The translations under genes were made by a program, and so were the position numbers. This document shows positions 7,231 through 15,890 of a DNA stretch of 54,753 nt, in pieces. Under the pieces are notes generated by a model. The model had not been told where the DNA came from. It made no database searches and saw only the letters and a list, made by a program, of their open reading frames with translations. Numbering within the stretch: position 1 is the stretch's first letter; every line of letters begins with the position of its first letter. The DNA lies in the IMG/VR virus record IMGVR_UViG_3300009176_000011, positions 1-54,753 of that record; one strand, 5' to 3'. The stretch comes from a virus.

Positions 7231-7269
7231 ACGGCCCCACCTTCGCCACTGCGCGAGGGGCGGGGCCGT
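7231..7269 (+). terminator. Strong GC-rich hairpin upstream of scaffold gene
   Basis: ACGGCCCC (7231-7238) and GGGGCCGT (7262-7269) form an 8-bp stem, with an inner TCGC/GCGA stem. It is followed by TTGTCG, a poor T-tract. Possibly a partial terminator or attenuator ahead of the capsid genes. The rest of 7143-7395 holds no gene. Confidence 0.4.
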
Positions 7270-7395
7270 TGTCGCGTTCAGGGCCGGTTCCAAGTGTGTC
7301 GAACTGCGGTATCCACGGCGAGCGGCACGGACCGCTCCCAACCCTCCTCACGTGATGCGCACGGTCGCATCCCGCTTCCGCACGGACGGAACTAC

Positions 7396-8091
7396 ATGGC
7401 TCGTGAACTGTCGCCCGCAGAAGAGGTGGCCTATTCGCGCTACCTGGGATTCGGCACTCCAGATGAGGTCGCCAAGATCCTCGCGGAGAACGCCAGCCTG
7501 AAGAGCGAGAACGCAGACCGCCGCCAGAAGCTTAAGGACGCCGAGGCGGAACTGGCGAAGGCGAAGCCTCCTGAGGGTGCGGTGTTGCTGGCGGGCGACG
7601 ACGCGAAGAAGCACGCCGCGTTCGTGGCGCTGGGGATGGAGCCGGACGCGCTGTGCAAGCTCAAAGAGGAGCGCGACACGCTGGCGGCGAAGGATGCCAC
7701 GCGCACCCGGCAGGACGCGTTCGCGAGCGCTGTAAGGGCTCTCAAGTGGCCGGAAGATACCGTGGCTACCCTTCTCGACATGAACAGCCTGAACGGCGCG
7801 ACTGTCGAGATGAAGACGGAGAAGGTCACGGGGAAGGACGGCAAGCAGGTAGATGAACAAGTGCCCTACGTGACGCTCGCGGGCGAGGGACAGAAGCAGC
7901 AGAAGTTCGCTGAGTTCGCCGCCGCAGCACCGCAGTTGAAGGGCATTCGCACCGAGTCTGGCGGGACTGCGTTCGGCGGAGACGGGCGGAGCGCACCGGA
8001 GCAGCGTGGGCACCCGGGCGGCGCCACGGTCAAGACGGATGAGGATTTCCGGAAGGCTACGGCAGGAACGGCGAGTTACGATACCTTCTGA
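7396..8091 (+). CDS. Capsid scaffolding protein
   Basis: A 231-residue, highly charged, helical protein. Residues about 25-60 (EVAKILAENASLKSENADRRQKLKDAEAELAK, split by heptad spacing) look like a coiled coil, and the C-terminus is Gly-rich and basic-acidic mixed, as in phage scaffolds. It directly precedes the decoration and major capsid genes. ATG 7396 follows GGACGGAA. It would guide procapsid assembly and be lost or cleaved before packaging. Confidence 0.75.
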   Translation: MARELSPAEEVAYSRYLGFGTPDEVAKILAENASLKSENADRRQKLKDAEAELAKAKPPEGAVLLAGDDAKKHAAFVALGMEPDALCKLKEERDTLAAKDATRTRQDAFASAVRALKWPEDTVATLLDMNSLNGATVEMKTEKVTGKDGKQVDEQVPYVTLAGEGQKQQKFAEFAAAAPQLKGIRTESGGTAFGGDGRSAPEQRGHPGGATVKTDEDFRKATAGTASYDTF

Positions 8092-8103
8092 CCAGGACAC
8101 CAA

Positions 8104-8505
8104 ATGGCTGCACTTACGAAGGTGGCGGCGGCTTCGGTAGACGCCTCGACCGCCATGTTTGCAGAGCAGATCTCCGGGCTCGTCGCGGGCGAGACTATCG
8201 CAGCTTGCGCGGCGTGCTACATCAAGGCCGCTGACGGCAAAGTCTACAACAGCAACGGCACCGCGAACGACGCCGTAGCCAAGGTGGACGGTTTCAGCGC
8301 GCAGGCCGCGAAGGCTGGGCAAGGAATCACGCTCTACGGGCGGGGTACGCGCATGCTGTACGGTAGCGGCCTCACAATCTCCGCCCTGTACTATCTGGGC
8401 ACCGCTAACGGCGCTCTCGACACCGCCGCCACTACGGGCGGGCTCGTGGCAATCGCGAAGGCGATCACGGCCACTGACATCCGTATCGTCAACATCGTCC
8501 CCTAA
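8104..8505 (+). CDS. Head decoration protein
   Basis: A 133-residue, Ala/Gly/Thr-rich beta protein between scaffold and major capsid, as for DUF2190-type and lambda gpD-like decoration proteins. Segments such as GQGITLYGRGTRMLYGSGL resemble the beta-barrel of DUF2190-like cement proteins. It would stabilise the expanded capsid. Confidence 0.65.
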   Translation: MAALTKVAAASVDASTAMFAEQISGLVAGETIAACAACYIKAADGKVYNSNGTANDAVAKVDGFSAQAAKAGQGITLYGRGTRMLYGSGLTISALYYLGTANGALDTAATTGGLVAIAKAITATDIRIVNIVP

Positions 8506-8517
8506 GAGGATACCGCA

Positions 8518-9597
8518 ATGGCTACCGGAACCTACACGATTGCGGATCTTTCCTCGAATGTTTTCGCGACCACCACGGTTGCGGAGATGGGGATTGATGC
8601 GCTGAACGAGGCGATTCAAGCGGACCTGTCGATGCACAACGCGCGGGTCAACGAAGTGATTGGCGACCTCGCGCAACCTACCGTGGAACGCTCCACGATC
8701 TATGGGACCAACGCCGACAGCGACATGGTCCCGGTGGACGAGTTCGGCCGTGGTCCCACGCAGAAGATCACGCGCGGGAGCAAGGTTGAGTTCCCGCTGG
8801 ATAAGTTCCAGTTCGCGGTGGGCTGGACTGCGGATTACCTGCGCCGCGCGACCGTACAGGACTTCGCGCTCCGCCAGATCTCCGCACGGCAGGCGCATCT
8901 TCGTCGCCTCGCGCTGGACGTGAAGAACGCGCTGTTCGGGGCGACCAACTTCACCTACACGGATCGCTTCGTGGACGGCAACGACCTCGCCGTCAAGCGG
9001 CTGGTTAACGCAGACTCCGGCACCATTCCCAACGGCCCTAACGGGGAGACGTTCAACGGCGCAACGCACACGCACTACGACGCGATTGACTGGGCGAGCG
9101 CGAACGCAGCCGCACGCATCGTGTTCATTCAGGGCCTCTTCTCCGACCTCGTGGAGCACGGCCACGGCGCCGACGTGCGGCTGTACGTGAACAAGGCGCA
9201 GGAGACGGACATCCGCGCCCTCACCCCCAACTTCACGGCTCTGCCGCCGCCGAACGCCATCCAGGCGACCACGAACACCGTGGCTGTGGGTACGCTGGAC
9301 ATCGCACGCGCGGACAACCGGCTGATCGGGTACTTCGACGGGTTCCCGGTCTACACGAAGCCCTGGATTCCGGCGAACTACTTCCTCACCTTCGCCGCTG
9401 GCGACCCGAACAAGCCGCTGCGCTTCCGCCGCTCGGCCATCGCTGCTGAGCAGGGGCTGTTCATCGCTGGGCAGATCATCACGCACCCGCTACAGGCGCA
9501 GTACATGGAGACCTTCCACGGCTTCGGCGCCTACACCCGCACGAACGGCGTGGTTGGCTACCTCGGGGCCGGCACGTACGCGGTTCCCACCTTCTAA
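8518..9597 (+). CDS. Major capsid protein
   Basis: A 359-residue protein with the position, size and composition of an HK97-fold major capsid protein. The N-terminus (TYTIADLSSNVF) is followed by a likely extended arm; the P-domain region contains ERSTIYGTNADSDMVPVDEFG. The C-terminal part (GFPVYTKPWIPANYFLTFA...PLRFRRS) resembles MCP A-domain strands. No N-terminal protease domain is fused. Confidence 0.8.
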   Translation: MATGTYTIADLSSNVFATTTVAEMGIDALNEAIQADLSMHNARVNEVIGDLAQPTVERSTIYGTNADSDMVPVDEFGRGPTQKITRGSKVEFPLDKFQFAVGWTADYLRRATVQDFALRQISARQAHLRRLALDVKNALFGATNFTYTDRFVDGNDLAVKRLVNADSGTIPNGPNGETFNGATHTHYDAIDWASANAAARIVFIQGLFSDLVEHGHGADVRLYVNKAQETDIRALTPNFTALPPPNAIQATTNTVAVGTLDIARADNRLIGYFDGFPVYTKPWIPANYFLTFAAGDPNKPLRFRRSAIAAEQGLFIAGQIITHPLQAQYMETFHGFGAYTRTNGVVGYLGAGTYAVPTF

Positions 9598-9615
9598 CGC
9601 GGAGCGGTAAGGACG

Positions 9616-9777
9616 ATGGCTGAAACGGTAGAGGGCGGCCTGTACAAGGTTGGCGACGAGTGGCAGGACGCCAACGGTAACAAGGTGGACGCACCCAAGG
9701 GCAAGGCGGTGGAGCCGGAAGAGGACGGCGAAGCGGAGCCCGTCCGCCGTGGGTCCGGCCGTCCGCGCGGGGCGTAG
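9616..9777 (+). CDS. Small hypothetical protein (53 aa)
   Basis: ATG 9616 after GGAGCGGTAAGG, 53 codons. It starts MAETVEGGLYKVGDEWQDANGNKV, a short beta-like element, then an acidic-to-basic low-complexity tail (EPEEDGEAEPVRRGSGRPRG). Position after the capsid gene is common for small head-completion accessories. No family recognised. Confidence 0.55.
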   Translation: MAETVEGGLYKVGDEWQDANGNKVDAPKGKAVEPEEDGEAEPVRRGSGRPRGA

Positions 9778-9780
9778 CCG

Positions 9781-10194
9781 GTGGCAGTCACCTCCGCAGA
9801 CCTGACACTACCGCCGGCCGGAACGGGGGAACTCGACCCGGCGTGGTGGGCAACGGGCGCGCTAGCGGTGCTGCTTCCCGTCTGGATTGCCGCTGGAGTG
9901 GCCGTGGTGCCCGCTGGAGCCACAACGGAGCAGTCGGACGCGGTAGTTAGGGCCTACGCGTACGGGACGGCCTACGACGCGAAGGCGGCGCAGATGAGCG
10001 CTAGCCCGAACAGCGTGGGCCTGGACGGTGGCGACATCTCGCTCTCCTACAGCAAGGATCAGCGAGACTATTTCATCGGCAAGGCTCGCGCGTGGTGGGC
10101 GACGTACACTTTCGCGCTGGACGAAGCGGGAGCGGTTGTGGTGGACGTGGCACCGCGCCAGTCGTATTCTCAGCCGATCTCAATGAGCTTCTAA
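9781..10194 (+). CDS. Head-tail adaptor-like protein
   Basis: A 137-residue protein in the neck gene block right after the capsid. It has a hydrophobic central stretch (ALAVLLPVWIAAGVAVVPAG) and then a helical region with AYAYGTAYDAKAAQM. Gene-order logic suggests the adaptor that binds the portal (HK97 gp6/SPP1 gp15-type). No definite motif, so the call is positional. Confidence 0.5.
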   Translation: MAVTSADLTLPPAGTGELDPAWWATGALAVLLPVWIAAGVAVVPAGATTEQSDAVVRAYAYGTAYDAKAAQMSASPNSVGLDGGDISLSYSKDQRDYFIGKARAWWATYTFALDEAGAVVVDVAPRQSYSQPISMSF

Positions 10195-10195
10195 C

Positions 10196-10585
10196 GTGAG
10201 CGTAATCGTACCCGCACTGCCTGCGCTTCAGGCGTTCAGCGAGGGCGAGATGCTGGACACGGTGGTGGTTCTCCGTCCCGGCGCAGCCACGGTAACTGCG
10301 GGGGGTGGGAGGTTGCCGGGCGCTGACACTACGGTCGCTACGGTGGCGGGTAGGTTCTCGCCCAAGGTCCTCGCGACCGACATTGAGCAGATCACGGACG
10401 GGATGCTGCAGCAGGGCGGATACGCGAAGGTCGTGATCCCGCGCGCCACTGACGTAAGGAGCACGGATAGGGTGCGCGTCACGTCCGCTCGGCATGGAAC
10501 GACGACACTCTACACGATAGCGGAGTTGGTGCCGCTAGGCTCGTTCAGCGTGCATCGGAAACTGATCGTCAAGGAGGCAGTGTAA
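10196..10585 (+). CDS. Head closure-like protein
   Basis: A 129-residue beta-rich protein with a GTG start, following the adaptor. RFSPKVLATDIEQITDGMLQQGGYAKVVIP and TDRVRVTSARHGTTTLYTIAEL fit the small beta-barrel of DUF6093/SPP1 gp16-type stoppers that seal the packaged head. Supported mainly by order. Confidence 0.5.
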   Translation: MSVIVPALPALQAFSEGEMLDTVVVLRPGAATVTAGGGRLPGADTTVATVAGRFSPKVLATDIEQITDGMLQQGGYAKVVIPRATDVRSTDRVRVTSARHGTTTLYTIAELVPLGSFSVHRKLIVKEAV

Positions 10586-10587
10586 TC

Positions 10588-10983
10588 GTGGCTGCGTCGC
10601 TGGAAGTGCGGGGGATCACCGGTCTGATTGCCAACGTGCGGGCTTTCGACAGGGTAGCCGGCAGGGAGATCCGGAGTGCGGTGAAGCAGGGAGCGAAGGA
10701 TACGGCAGACCTCACCCGGCAACTCTGCCCAGTGGATACCGGATTCATGCGTGAGCACGTGCGTGACGACTTGAGCCCTGACGGACTGACGTATACGGTA
10801 GGATGGAAGGCGGAGGAATTCGCCGCGGCTGGACTGCCATTCTACCCTCCGTACGTGCAGCACGGAACGAGCGTCAGTCCTGCGCAACCGTCGCTCTTCC
10901 CTGCGTTCGAGGCGATGCGACCACACGTGGAACAGGACGTCGGTGATGCGCTGCGCCGCTCAATCGCGAGGGCCAGCAAGTGA
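10588..10983 (+). CDS. HK97 gp10-like tail completion protein
   Basis: A 131-residue protein with the family hallmark CPVDTGFMREHVRDDL (about residues 48-63), the V-D-T-G-x-L/M-R turn of HK97 gp10 proteins, and a C-terminal PAFEAMRPHVEQDVGDALRR helix matching their P-al--A--- pattern. GTG start; stop overlaps the next ATG. It acts at the head-tail interface. Confidence 0.8.
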   Translation: MAASLEVRGITGLIANVRAFDRVAGREIRSAVKQGAKDTADLTRQLCPVDTGFMREHVRDDLSPDGLTYTVGWKAEEFAAAGLPFYPPYVQHGTSVSPAQPSLFPAFEAMRPHVEQDVGDALRRSIARASK

Positions 10984-11405
10984 GTGCGATGGGGCCGTTG
11001 CATGTCGCATTCCGCAACAGGCTATTGGCGAATGCGGGAGTGGCGGCGCTGGTGGGGATGAGGGTGTACGACGGGACTGCACCATCCGCAACGTCTTGGC
11101 CGTACATTCTGATCGACTCGCCTACTGAGGTTGAGAGCGGTTCTGCGATGGGGATGCGAGGGTTTGCCAACACCGTCTCCGCGCACGCGTTCAGCAAGGT
11201 GGTAGGGTACGACGCAGAGTACGGAGAGGGAGACGAGGCGCGCGCGATTGTAGCGGCGATGGACGCTGCGGTGCGCACTTCCGCGCTCACCCTGACGGGA
11301 CACACGGCGGCGAGCCTGCGACTGGACTTCGCCACGCTGCTTGTGGAGCCCGACGGCACACGGCACGCACCGGTACGGTTCCGAGCTACCACTTGGGAGA
11401 TGTGA
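10980..11405 (+). CDS. Tail terminator protein (DUF3168-like)
   Basis: A 141-residue protein beginning with a helix (LHVAFRNRLLANAGVAALVGMRVYDG) followed by YILIDSPTEVE and a HAFSK strand, the pattern of DUF3168/lambda gpU-type tail terminators. It would cap the tail tube and set the joining surface to the head. It overlaps the neighbouring starts on both sides (ATGA, TGATG). Confidence 0.7.
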   Translation: MSAMGPLHVAFRNRLLANAGVAALVGMRVYDGTAPSATSWPYILIDSPTEVESGSAMGMRGFANTVSAHAFSKVVGYDAEYGEGDEARAIVAAMDAAVRTSALTLTGHTAASLRLDFATLLVEPDGTRHAPVRFRATTWEM

Positions 11406-11545
11406 TGAGCGAACAGTTGGAGACAGGTGGCACTCTAAGGGTGTGGGCGAGCAATTCAGACACAGCGTACGTGTGCCTAGAAGGTGTTAGTTATTCGGAT
11501 ACAAAGCCTACGTCCGGCAGGTTTTCGCCGCCGGAGACGAACTAG
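11405..11545 (+). CDS. Small hypothetical protein (46 aa)
   Basis: ATG 11405 overlaps the terminator-protein stop (TGATG), and the frame runs 46 codons to TAG 11543. It begins MSEQLETGGTLRVWASNSDTAYVCLEGVSYS and looks beta-rich, resembling the start of a tail-tube-like fold, but too short to assign. Confidence 0.5.
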   Translation: MSEQLETGGTLRVWASNSDTAYVCLEGVSYSDTKPTSGRFSPPETN

Positions 11546-11703
11546 TGACGCCGGAAGCAGTGGCAGTGCTAAGGCAGCAGGCGAACGCCGTGCGAGCGGG
11601 GGTGATGGCTACCCTGATGGCCGTGGACGCGATGATGGCGTCCCTGCCCGCCCCGCCTCCGCCAGAGCCCGCTAGTATCCCTCGCACCTTGGGTAGCGAC
11701 TGA
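11545..11703 (+). CDS. Small hypothetical protein (52 aa)
   Basis: GTG 11545 shares its first base with the previous stop. It encodes a helical, Ala/Met-rich protein (VTPEAVAVLRQQANAVRAGV...) with a Pro-rich end. Overlapping start and stop on both sides support translation. Function unknown. Confidence 0.45.
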   Translation: MTPEAVAVLRQQANAVRAGVMATLMAVDAMMASLPAPPPPEPASIPRTLGSD

Positions 11704-11921
11704 TGAGCGCACCGAAGCCGCACAACCTGGACCCGTCTCCGATGGAGTTTGAGACGCACGTGATGCCAAACCCCAACAACGAGCGGTCGCGTCTGGCGCG
11801 CGAGGCCGACAGCCTTTCGCGTGCGGATCTGGTTGAGCGTGCATCGGAACTGGGCGTGCCTACCGGCGGGACGAAGGGCGAAATTGCGGAGCGTGCCAGA
11901 CAGGCCGCGCGCACGGACTGA
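11703..11921 (+). CDS. Small SAP-motif-like protein
   Basis: A 72-residue protein whose C-terminal half, SRADLVERASELGVPTGGTKGEIAERAR, has the two-helix layout of a SAP/Rho-N-like motif. Such motifs occur in small phage tail-region proteins and may bind DNA or protein. Start overlaps the previous stop (TGATG). Confidence 0.55.
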   Translation: MSAPKPHNLDPSPMEFETHVMPNPNNERSRLAREADSLSRADLVERASELGVPTGGTKGEIAERARQAARTD

Positions 11922-11946
11922 CCACACCTGAGACGAGGCTAGCCAC

Positions 11947-12375
11947 ATGGCATTCCCCTTCGATCCCGTCAACGCCCGCCTGCGCGTGTGCACCACCCTA
12001 GCCGGCACCTATACGCTGGTTGGCAAGGTGCTCTCCGCCAACAGCAACGAGGGACAGGAGAGCCGCACCAAGACGCGGTATCTCGGCGGCACGGTGACAC
12101 GCCCGGGCGACAACACCTGGGGCGGTGATATCACTGTCCTGTTCGACAGCGGCGACACCACGGGTCAGGAGATTATCAAGACCGCCAAGCGCAACGGGAC
12201 CACGGTGTTCTTGCAGTTCTGCCCCGAGGGCACGACCACGGGCGCGAAGGCGGAGCAAGGCGAAGTCAACATCACCGCGCTCAACCTGCCCCTGGACGCG
12301 TCTACCGAGATCATCCAGCGCTCTTTCTCGTTTGAAGGCGTTGACGACGCGCCCTCCACCGTCACCCTCGCGTAA
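11947..12375 (+). CDS. Major tail protein
   Basis: A 142-residue beta-rich protein between the tail terminator and the assembly chaperones. Segments TYTLVGKVLSANSNEGQ, RPGDNTWGGDITVLFDSGD and a closing FSFEGVDDAPSTVTLA match the beta-sandwich tube proteins of siphoviruses (lambda gpV/SPP1 gp17.1 class). It polymerises around the tape measure. Confidence 0.8.
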   Translation: MAFPFDPVNARLRVCTTLAGTYTLVGKVLSANSNEGQESRTKTRYLGGTVTRPGDNTWGGDITVLFDSGDTTGQEIIKTAKRNGTTVFLQFCPEGTTTGAKAEQGEVNITALNLPLDASTEIIQRSFSFEGVDDAPSTVTLA

Positions 12376-12384
12376 CCGGGATAT

Positions 12385-12816
12385 ATGGGACTCAAAGACA
12401 GGATCGCAGAGAAGTCCGCGCTGCTGGTGGAGCGTGAAAACGTGACGCTACCCAAGACGGGCGAAACGGTTGTCGTTCGCACCATCTCGCTGGGAGATGC
12501 GTCGCGGGCGAACGCAGTGGACAAGGAACTTGCGGGGATGGCCATCGTGGCTTTCTGCACGGAAGACCCTGCCGCTCCGGGAGTGCCGCTCTACAACTGG
12601 AACACGCAGGAGGACCGTCAGGCGCTCGCGGCGCTGGATCAGGCCGACGCAATGGCGATCATCAACGTCTACAACCGTCTCGCCGGAAACGAGGATAGCG
12701 ATGCGGCGCTACTGGGAAAATCGGGCCCGAAGGCCAATGGCTTAGACTCCTTGCCGCCCGCTTCGGGATTCTCCCTGCCGACCTTGCAGACCGAATCGAC
12801 CGTCGCGAGTTCTTGA
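12385..12816 (+). CDS. Tail assembly chaperone, zero-frame product (gpG-like)
   Basis: A 143-residue protein immediately upstream of the tape measure gene. LVERENVTLPKTGETVVVRTISLGD is typical of small tail-chaperone N-terminal domains. The gene contains a GGGAAAA slippery heptamer; ribosomes that do not slip end at 12816. The chaperone coats the tape measure during tail assembly. Confidence 0.8.
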   Translation: MGLKDRIAEKSALLVERENVTLPKTGETVVVRTISLGDASRANAVDKELAGMAIVAFCTEDPAAPGVPLYNWNTQEDRQALAALDQADAMAIINVYNRLAGNEDSDAALLGKSGPKANGLDSLPPASGFSLPTLQTESTVASS

Positions 12817-12875
12817 CGCTGGCGGCGGTGGCGAACAGGTACCCGCGAGAGTTTTGGGGCGTCGGTGGACTGTGA
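12385..12875 (+). CDS. Tail assembly chaperone -1 frameshift product (gpGT-like)
   Basis: After codon 112 (AAA at 12718-12720) a -1 slip on GGGAAAA opens a second frame running 51 codons to TGA at 12873. It encodes IGPEGQWLRLLAARFGILPADLADRIDRREFLTLAAVANRYPREFWG (given here as a region, 12720-12872). This has the look of the T extension of siphovirus chaperones (LAxxFGxxPxDL...R), so the product is about 163 residues. Known for lambda G/GT, where the slip site is GGGAAAG. Confidence 0.85.
12714..12720 (+). promoter_or_regulatory. -1 ribosomal frameshift slippery site GGGAAAA
   Basis: G GGA AAA in the zero frame of the chaperone gene, a canonical X XXY YYZ heptamer, placed where the -1 frame becomes open and conserved-looking. 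Confidence 0.85.
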
Positions 12876-12925
12876 CAGCACGCGGTCTGCCGGCGCTTTT
12901 ACAGTTTTGACGAGGCCGTGCTAAA

Positions 12926-15520
12926 GTGGCTACGCTGGGCGAACTGCTGGTAAGGGTGAACGCGGATGTAACCGGCCTTCAAAGAGGGCTGGACCGGGCC
13001 ACGTCTGGCATCCGGCGGTTTAATGCTGAAATGCAGTCGGTCGGTCGCACCATTTCGCTAGCGGTCACGCTCCCCATTGTCGCGCTGGGCGCCACTACCG
13101 TGCAAGCTGCGGCGCAGATGGACAGCCTGCGGCGTGGTCTGGCCGCCGTTGCGGGGTCGTCCAAGGCAGCAGAGGAGCAACTGGTTCGGCTTGAGGACGT
13201 AGCCAAACTACCCGGACTGGGCTTTCGCGAAGCCATTCAGGGGTCGATTCGCTTGCAGGCCGCAGGGCTGAACGTCGCGCTCACCGAACGCGCCCTGCGC
13301 TCATTCGGCAACGCTATCGCCCTGACCGGGGGAGGAAAGCAGCAACTCGACACCATCACGACCCAGCTCGGGCAGTTGGCGGCCAAGGGTAAGGTTCTGG
13401 GTTCGGATCTTCGCCCGATCATCGAAGCGGCTCCCGCTGTCGGGGAAGCGCTCCGAAAAGCCTTTGGGACGGTCGATCCGGAGCAGATCCAGAAGCTTCA
13501 CCTGTCCACGGATCGTTTCCTGACGCTCCTGCTCAACCAGTTGGACAAACTCCCCCATGTCACTGGCGGTGCGGCGAACAGTTTCGAGAACTTGGAAGAT
13601 GCGATCTTCAAGGCTCGCGTAGCGATTGGCGAAAAGTTGCTCCCCGCAATCGTTCCGCTCGTGGAGGGCATCGCGAAGATGCTGGAAGGCGTTCGCACGC
13701 TTAGCCCGCAGGTAGTCAACTGGGGTATCGCCATTGCTGCTGTCGCGGCCGTGGCCGGCCCCCTCATCATCGTGATAAGCGCCCTGGCATCTGCCGCTAC
13801 GGCGCTCGCCGCCGCCCTGGCCGTGGGTCTCCTACCGGTGATCGTGGTAGGCGGCCCCATCCTGATTGCGCTGGGCGCGCTGTCAGCCATGTTCGTAAAG
13901 AACAAACTGGATGCCCTGCAGGCAGCCGGCGCGCTTGACCGGTACAAGGCGAGCCTTATCGGATTGAGTGAAGGGCAGTTGATCGTCAACCGCAACGCTC
14001 TGACGCTAGACTTGATGGACAACAGGGCCTCCCAAGCGGCGCTGCGCGCTTCCGGTGGGGACCGCACCAGGATTCAGGGCAACGCAGGAATATTCGGGAG
14101 CGGCGTCGGCTTCGGTGCGCCGCGTCCCCGCGTGGTGGAATCCGTCGCCATGGCTACGCTCGGCAGGGAGGCGAACGACGCGACGGCCAAGGTACACGCG
14201 TTGGACGCGGCGCTCACTGCGTTGCATGCCACGAAGGCGACTCCTAACACCCCTCTGGTTCCCACCGGCTCCGGCAAGCGCGACCCGCTGGCGGGCCTGC
14301 TGGACGGATTGACCGACCGCCTGCGCGAGCTACAGCAACTCCAAAAGTTCGGGGTGGCTTCGCTTTCGTTCCTGCCGGACAACGTGCAGGAGCAGATCCG
14401 GCTAGCAAACTCTCTCGCCGGAGAGTTGGACACGCTTGAAGATGGCCTACGGCGCTTCCAGGCGGCCGGTCGCGCTCCGCCTGCGGGACTCACTTTCGGC
14501 ATCAATGCTCTGCGAGAGCAACTGGCCGCAGCTTCGCGTGAGGTGGACAATCTCGCAACAAAGATGGCTGGAGACAAACTGCGCGGCCGGACCAACTTCG
14601 TGCTCCCCAGCATCAATGCGGCCACGGCAACGTCAAGCATCCTGCCCCAAGCATCCGGCGGCAGTCTGGTTGGTGTACCTGAGACCATAGGCGCTTTCAA
14701 GGGCGCTCTCCTTGTGGCCCGCGAAGCTCTTACCCAGTTCGGGCGGAGCGCGTTCGGAGCCGGAGCGTCCCAACTTAAGGGCGCCACGGATGCACTACTA
14801 AACATGGTGGGTGGATTCACGCCGGCAGGACTGGCCGCAGCCGCGCTAAGTTCCGCACTGGAATCCCTGCGCCCGTTCATCGACGCGCTATTGGTACCCG
14901 TGAAAATCTTCGGGGAGATTCTGGCTATCTCTCTGGTGCCGGTGCTGCGCCTGCTTTTCCCGATCATCAAAGCGGTCGCGATAGTGTTCTCCTACCTGCA
15001 AGAGGGCGTAGACCGCGTGCTGGGCGGTATCCTTTGGGCGGCGGGCGGGTTCATCAAGGGTATCGGCAAGCTCATCAATGCCATCACCCCATTCGCCAAC
15101 CCGGGCAACCCGCTGGTGAAGGCAGGGCAGGCTATCCAAGATGCAGGGCAGGGTTTCACCGACGCGGCAAAGGAGATTGCGAAGAAGCGGAAGGAACTGG
15201 AGGGTTTGAGCTTTGACGACGCGCTGAAGAAGACGACTGACGCGGCGAACAAGCTCACTGAATCCATGCTGAACGCGGTTCAGGGCTTCAAGATCGCTGG
15301 GTTCCGCTTCAACGCTATGGAGGGTCGCACCGTCTCCTCGCCGGCAGCGTCCGCGAGCATGTCCGCGTCTGCATCTCCTTCGCTCAGCATTGGGGCCGTG
15401 CACCTGTACGCGCAGCCTGGAGAGGACGTGGAGGATCTGTGGAGGCGGCTTAAGGCTGTGATCCAGCGCGAGTCACGGTCCAACACCGCTATGCGCCCCC
15501 TCGCCGCCATGACGGTGTGA
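12926..15520 (+). CDS. Tail tape measure protein
   Basis: An 864-residue protein with a GTG start. The N-terminus is a TP901-type tape-measure domain: LDRATSGIRRFNAEMQSVGRT, then MDSLRRGLAAVAGSS and AVGEALRKAFGTVDPEQIQ. Several hydrophobic segments (about residues 270-320 and 660-710) and Ala/Leu-rich helices follow. Its length predicts a tail around 130 nm by the usual rule of about 0.15 nm per residue. No peptidase motif was recognised. Confidence 0.9.
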   Translation: MATLGELLVRVNADVTGLQRGLDRATSGIRRFNAEMQSVGRTISLAVTLPIVALGATTVQAAAQMDSLRRGLAAVAGSSKAAEEQLVRLEDVAKLPGLGFREAIQGSIRLQAAGLNVALTERALRSFGNAIALTGGGKQQLDTITTQLGQLAAKGKVLGSDLRPIIEAAPAVGEALRKAFGTVDPEQIQKLHLSTDRFLTLLLNQLDKLPHVTGGAANSFENLEDAIFKARVAIGEKLLPAIVPLVEGIAKMLEGVRTLSPQVVNWGIAIAAVAAVAGPLIIVISALASAATALAAALAVGLLPVIVVGGPILIALGALSAMFVKNKLDALQAAGALDRYKASLIGLSEGQLIVNRNALTLDLMDNRASQAALRASGGDRTRIQGNAGIFGSGVGFGAPRPRVVESVAMATLGREANDATAKVHALDAALTALHATKATPNTPLVPTGSGKRDPLAGLLDGLTDRLRELQQLQKFGVASLSFLPDNVQEQIRLANSLAGELDTLEDGLRRFQAAGRAPPAGLTFGINALREQLAAASREVDNLATKMAGDKLRGRTNFVLPSINAATATSSILPQASGGSLVGVPETIGAFKGALLVAREALTQFGRSAFGAGASQLKGATDALLNMVGGFTPAGLAAAALSSALESLRPFIDALLVPVKIFGEILAISLVPVLRLLFPIIKAVAIVFSYLQEGVDRVLGGILWAAGGFIKGIGKLINAITPFANPGNPLVKAGQAIQDAGQGFTDAAKEIAKKRKELEGLSFDDALKKTTDAANKLTESMLNAVQGFKIAGFRFNAMEGRTVSSPAASASMSASASPSLSIGAVHLYAQPGEDVEDLWRRLKAVIQRESRSNTAMRPLAAMTV

Positions 15521-15521
15521 C

Positions 15522-15890
15522 ATGGCTGAATCCATCACCATCGGCGCTGTCACGCTAAAGCTGATCTCCTGCCAGGAGCGAGCGCGCGAGTATCGAGGGG
15601 AAGAAGTGGCTTCGTTCTCCAACGTGCTGATGAACGGGCGAGATGCTGGTCGCAAGACGTGGGACGGCGTGTCTCTGCCCATCGCACCCGCCGCAGAGGC
15701 GACGCTCCGCGGCATCATCGACGCGGGCTCCGTAGTGTGCTCCGGCCTCGTGTTGTACGGAGAGAGCGTGCTGTGCAACGTGACCATTGAGAGCGCCCCG
15801 CGCGGTCCTGACGAGACCGGGCATCTGCTCAACCACGCGGCGGTAAACAGCAGCCTTTCGCTCGTGTTCAGGGAAGTGAGCCCCGCTTAA
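15522..15890 (+). CDS. Minor tail protein (distal tail-like)
   Basis: A 122-residue beta-rich protein just after the tape measure (ITIGAVTLKLISCQERAREYRGEE...). It ends LSLVFREVSPA, and its stop overlaps the next ATG (TAATG). Likely a small baseplate component linking tube and tip; assigned by position. Confidence 0.55.
   Translation: MAESITIGAVTLKLISCQERAREYRGEEVASFSNVLMNGRDAGRKTWDGVSLPIAPAAEATLRGIIDAGSVVCSGLVLYGESVLCNVTIESAPRGPDETGHLLNHAAVNSSLSLVFREVSPA

Noticed and set aside
7348-9486. 712-codon open frame on the minus strand
   Set aside because: It is the antisense shadow of the scaffold, decoration and capsid genes, which have good starts, order and protein-like sequence.
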